A stretch of 64,000 nt of DNA, from contig OZ241878.1 of NCBI GenBank assembly GCA_965203365.1, forward strand, positions 3,472,001 to 3,536,000, given 5' to 3'. Every line of letters starts with the position of its first letter. The stretch's first letter is position 1. This stretch comes from VYFG01 sp965203365 (lineage in GTDB: Bacteria; Pseudomonadota; Gammaproteobacteria; Arenicellales; Poriferihabitantaceae). The notes below the pieces were generated by a model that worked only from the letters and a program-made list of their open reading frames with translations, was not told where the DNA came from and did no database searches. Positions 60,781-64,000 of the stretch are shown here, piece after piece. Made by a program: the position numbers and the translations under genes.

Positions 60781-63700
60781 ATGGGAGCTGGTTTGCCCAA
60801 CACCGCTTCCCCGGCTGATCGACGTGAGTTGTTGTCTCAACTCAGTCAGTGCATGCGGGAAGATCGCTCGACGCTGCGAAACGCCATTCAACGGGCGGTT
60901 CGGACCGGGAAAGGGATGGACCGTCTGGCCCAGCGTCTGGCGGCTTCCCGACAGCGGGTGGACTGGCGCATACAGAATCGACCGTCGATCGATGTTCCAC
61001 CCGACCTGCCGATCAGTGTCCATGCGGACCGATTGAAAGAGCTGATCTCGGAGCACCCGGTCTTGGTGGTCTGTGGCGAAACCGGATGCGGTAAAAGCAC
61101 ACAGATTCCCAAGATGTGTCTGGCGGCGGGATATGGTATCCACGGCATGATCGGCCAGACACAGCCCAGACGGCTGGCGGTCCGTTCGGTGGTGGAACGT
61201 CTCTGCCAGGAATTGTCTTCCCCCTTGGGCGAGGCCGTTGGCTATCGGGTTCGTTTCGAGGAGCAGATCAGCGAACGCAACTATATCCGTGTACTGACGG
61301 ACGGCATGCTGCTGAACGAATGCGCTTTGGACCAGCGGTTGGAACGCTACGATGTACTGATCATTGACGAGGCTCATGAACGGTCACTGAACATTGATTT
61401 TCTGCTGGGCCTCAGCCGGCGGATACTCGCTCAACGGCCGGATTTTCGGTTGATCATCACCTCCGCCACCCTCGACAGCAGCAAGCTCAGCGACTATTTC
61501 GATGACGCACCGGTCGTGCCGGTGTCGGGACGGCTGTATCCCGTCGAGGTGCGTTACCGTCCGTTGACTGATGATCTGGACCGCCTAGAAGTAATGTCCA
61601 GCGGGATCCTCGAGGCGATTGACGAGTTGCACTGCGAGGCGCTGGGCGATATCCTGGTATTTCTGCCGGGAGAAAGGGAAATCCGGGATGCGGTGAACGA
61701 CTTGCAACGAAGACTCAAGCCCGGAATCGAATTGCTGCCCCTCTATGCCCGCCTGACTCCTGCCGAGCAGCAGCGGATTTTCCGGCCTGGGCAGGCCACT
61801 CGCATCATTCTGGCCACCAATGTTGCCGAAACTTCGCTGACTGTGCCAGGGATCCGGCATGTTATCGACAGTGGTCTCGCCCGGATCAGCCGGTACAGCC
61901 CGCAGCGCAAACTCCAGCGACTGCCGGTGGAAAAAGTGTCCCAGGCGGCGGCCAATCAACGGGCGGGCCGTTGTGGACGGGTGGCGAACGGAATTTGCAT
62001 CCGCCTATATGATGAGGATGACTTCGCGTCCAGGGCGGCGTTCACCGACCCGGAAATTCTCCGGACCTCCCTGGCCGATGTCATCCTGCGGATGAAGACG
62101 ATGGGCATCGGCGATCTGGATACGTTCCCACTGATTGACCATCCGGGCCGTCGACGGATCCAGGATGGATTGCAGCACCTGTTGGAACTGGGGGCGCTGA
62201 ATGCCCACCGACAGGTGACTGATCTCGGCCACCGGATGGCCCGAATTCCGCTTGATCCCCGGATCGCCCGCATGCTGCTGGCGGCGGAGCAGGAAGGTTG
62301 TCTTGAAGAAATGGTGATCATTTCGGCCGCTCTGTCGTTACCGGACCCCCGTCAGAGTCCCGCCGATCAGATCGACCAGGCCCGGCAAAAACATCAGGCG
62401 CTCAGTCACCACTCTTCGGACTTCCTGGTCCTTCTGGATATCTGGGCGCAGTTCCGGCGTATCCAGAAGGCCGAGTCCAGGCGGCAGGCCGACCGTTGGT
62501 GCCGGAAGAACTTTCTGTCCGTGTTCCGGATGCGGGAATGGGCGGCGCTGCAAGCTCGCATCAAGCAATCCCTGAAACAACTCGGCATCCGTCCCGACGG
62601 AAAAGCGGCCGACCCGGCCCACATTCACCGGGCGTTGATCTCCGGTCTTTTGTCGAATGTGGCTCGATTGGCTACGCCGGCTCAGGATGTGACGAGTCGC
62701 AGGAAGGCGAATCGAAGCCTGGCCCGACGGGCGGAATATGAAGGCACCTTCGGCAAGTCGTTGAGAATCTTCCCCGGATCCGTTCTGCACGGACGGGCAC
62801 CTCAGTGGATCATTTGCGCCGAGTTGGTGGAAACCGGCCGGATATTTGCCCGCACGATCGCGCAAGTGGAACCCGGTTGGATCGAGGCGGCCGCAGGCCA
62901 CCTGTTGCAACCACACATTAGCGAACCGCACTGGGATCCCCGTCAGGAACGGGTGGTCGCCTACCGGCGGGCGACCTTGTACGGTCTGACGATCTACCGA
63001 GCCAGAATGTGTGATTACAGTCAGGTCAATCCCGAAGCGTGTCGGATGATCTTCATTCGCTCCGCGCTGGTGGATGGCGGTCTGGATACGAGGTTGCCAT
63101 TCTATGTCCATAACCGTGCCTTGGTGAGCGAAATCGAATCACTGGAACATCGGACCCGGCGGCGGGACATCCTGGCCGATGAGGCCGAAATCCAGGTGTT
63201 TTACGAGGAACGTCTCCCCGCTTTTGTGAATAGTGCCAGCTCGCTCAGGAAATGGTACCGCTCACTTGGGGATCAAGAGAAACCCACATTGCGGATTCCC
63301 AGAGAAAGGCTGTTGTTGCATGATCCGCAAGAGGCACTTCGCCTATACCCGGACGAAGTGGAAGTCGATGGAATCCCCTTGAAGCTGAGTTATTTGTACG
63401 ATCCGACCTCGGAACGCGACGGCGTGACGGTAAGGATCCCGCTGCCTCTTCTGAACCAGATCCGCGAATCCTCCTTGGAACGTTCGGTGCCGGGCCTGCT
63501 GTCGGTGAAGTTGACCGCCCTGATTCGCACCTTGTCCAAACCCGTTCGACGCCAACTGATCCCGGTGCCGGACACGGTTGCCGAGTTACAGGATATCGTG
63601 GTGCAGGATTCCGATCCATTACCAGTGGCATTGTCCAGAGCAATCTTGGCTGTCCGTCGGATCGAGGTATGCCCCGAGGATTTTGCCCTGCAGGATCTAC

Positions 63701-64000
63701 CCCCCCATCTGCAAATGGGGCTGGAACTCGTGGATAATCAAAACCGCCCCTTGGCGTTCCATCGCGATCTTGAGACCCTGCAGTCCCAGTTCGGCCAACG
63801 GGCCCATGCGAGCTTTGTGGCGTGTGCTGAGACCGACATCATACGGCATGGCATTCGACGCTGGGATTTCGACGAGTTGCCACGCACCTTATCGATCCGA
63901 GTGGGGGACTATCACACCCGGGGATGGCCAGCGGTGGTGGATTGTGAAGACAGTGTTTCCATTGAGGTGTTCGATCACGAAGAGATTGCCCGGATGGCCC
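60781..64000 (+). CDS. hrpA: ATP-dependent RNA helicase HrpA, N-terminal part (cut by window edge)
   Basis: DEAH-box helicase that rescues stalled ribosomes and processes RNA. About 1073 residues are seen of a usual ~1300; the stop lies outside. Seen: Walker A GETGCGKST (residues 99-107), DEAH in IIDEAHERS (196-199), SAT, the motif VI QRAGRCGR, then the HA2, OB-fold and HrpA C-terminal regions. An ATG at 60733, 16 codons upstream in frame, is possible, with GGGA close by. The frame is open to the end. Confidence 0.93.
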   Translation, partial: MGAGLPNTASPADRRELLSQLSQCMREDRSTLRNAIQRAVRTGKGMDRLAQRLAASRQRVDWRIQNRPSIDVPPDLPISVHADRLKELISEHPVLVVCGETGCGKSTQIPKMCLAAGYGIHGMIGQTQPRRLAVRSVVERLCQELSSPLGEAVGYRVRFEEQISERNYIRVLTDGMLLNECALDQRLERYDVLIIDEAHERSLNIDFLLGLSRRILAQRPDFRLIITSATLDSSKLSDYFDDAPVVPVSGRLYPVEVRYRPLTDDLDRLEVMSSGILEAIDELHCEALGDILVFLPGEREIRDAVNDLQRRLKPGIELLPLYARLTPAEQQRIFRPGQATRIILATNVAETSLTVPGIRHVIDSGLARISRYSPQRKLQRLPVEKVSQAAANQRAGRCGRVANGICIRLYDEDDFASRAAFTDPEILRTSLADVILRMKTMGIGDLDTFPLIDHPGRRRIQDGLQHLLELGALNAHRQVTDLGHRMARIPLDPRIARMLLAAEQEGCLEEMVIISAALSLPDPRQSPADQIDQARQKHQALSHHSSDFLVLLDIWAQFRRIQKAESRRQADRWCRKNFLSVFRMREWAALQARIKQSLKQLGIRPDGKAADPAHIHRALISGLLSNVARLATPAQDVTSRRKANRSLARRAEYEGTFGKSLRIFPGSVLHGRAPQWIICAELVETGRIFARTIAQVEPGWIEAAAGHLLQPHISEPHWDPRQERVVAYRRATLYGLTIYRARMCDYSQVNPEACRMIFIRSALVDGGLDTRLPFYVHNRALVSEIESLEHRTRRRDILADEAEIQVFYEERLPAFVNSASSLRKWYRSLGDQEKPTLRIPRERLLLHDPQEALRLYPDEVEVDGIPLKLSYLYDPTSERDGVTVRIPLPLLNQIRESSLERSVPGLLSVKLTALIRTLSKPVRRQLIPVPDTVAELQDIVVQDSDPLPVALSRAILAVRRIEVCPEDFALQDLPPHLQMGLELVDNQNRPLAFHRDLETLQSQFGQRAHASFVACAETDIIRHGIRRWDFDELPRTLSIRVGDYHTRGWPAVVDCEDSVSIEVFDHEEIARMA

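Overview
The window looks like chromosome from a free-living, probably marine or otherwise aquatic, gammaproteobacterium of moderately high G+C. Three gene orders support this: a YafS-like methyltransferase followed by rnhA and dnaQ; a ZapB-like gene, zapA, 6S RNA (ssrS) and fau; and a fimV-like gene beside leuCD. No tRNA or rRNA gene, CRISPR array or intact insertion sequence was seen. Two genes run off the ends: aroC on the left and hrpA on the right.

Layout. 1-12 kb is housekeeping: aroC, leuC-leuD, a FimV-like polar protein, gamma carbonic anhydrase, sohB, glnS, dapE, methyltransferase-rnhA-dnaQ. 11.7-14.9 kb holds short repeats, two tandem copies of a tiny heptad-repeat membrane protein, and a Tat-exported multicopper oxidase divergent from a membrane-anchored LuxR-type regulator. 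15.4-26.3 kb is a peptide-type ABC importer bracketed by two CocE/S15 hydrolases, followed by an alpha/beta hydrolase. 26.9-30.1 kb has a deoxynucleoside kinase, an AhpD-like protein, a YciA-like thioesterase and a Fic AMPylase. 30.3-43.3 kb is one long minus-strand block: a PanB homologue, a four-gene Rieske oxygenase, a sulfonate-type binding protein, two permease/ATPase pairs, and a GldA-type ATPase with a fused GldF-GldG protein. A LysR gene and trpBA follow. metZ (47.7 kb) is preceded by a SAM-II riboswitch. 49.4-53.8 kb is a biotin-transport region (bioY, ecfT, ecfA) convergent with an acyl-CoA ligase and an atypical thiolase. 54-64 kb is again mainly housekeeping (SDR, zapB-like, zapA, 6S RNA, fau, ymdB, EVE protein, cyclophilin, DUF302, an Ldh2-family dehydrogenase, hrpA).

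The most informative locus is the 34-43 kb oxygenase/transport cluster. In the oxygenase large subunit the two halves of the Rieske motif are 26 residues apart, against about 16 in ordinary ring-hydroxylating oxygenases. That long spacing is the hallmark of methanesulfonate monooxygenase MsmA. With a small subunit, a Rieske ferredoxin, a plant-type-ferredoxin reductase and a sulfonate-type ABC importer, I read it as methanesulfonate uptake and cleavage to formaldehyde and sulfite. Two features look new to me. The first gene is a PanB homologue with its catalytic residues intact, which could draw on the released C1 unit. The two transporter ATPases carry complementary defects (signature in one, H-loop in the other) that would give one importer with one normal and one degenerate ATP site.

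Other control features are a promoter whose predicted start is the first base of the SAM-II aptamer with a terminator behind it, paired palindromes between the multicopper oxidase and the LuxR-type gene, a promoter placing the fic start codon at or next to +1, and strong hairpins after both ABC binding-protein genes. Names and motifs come from reading the translations; no database search was run.
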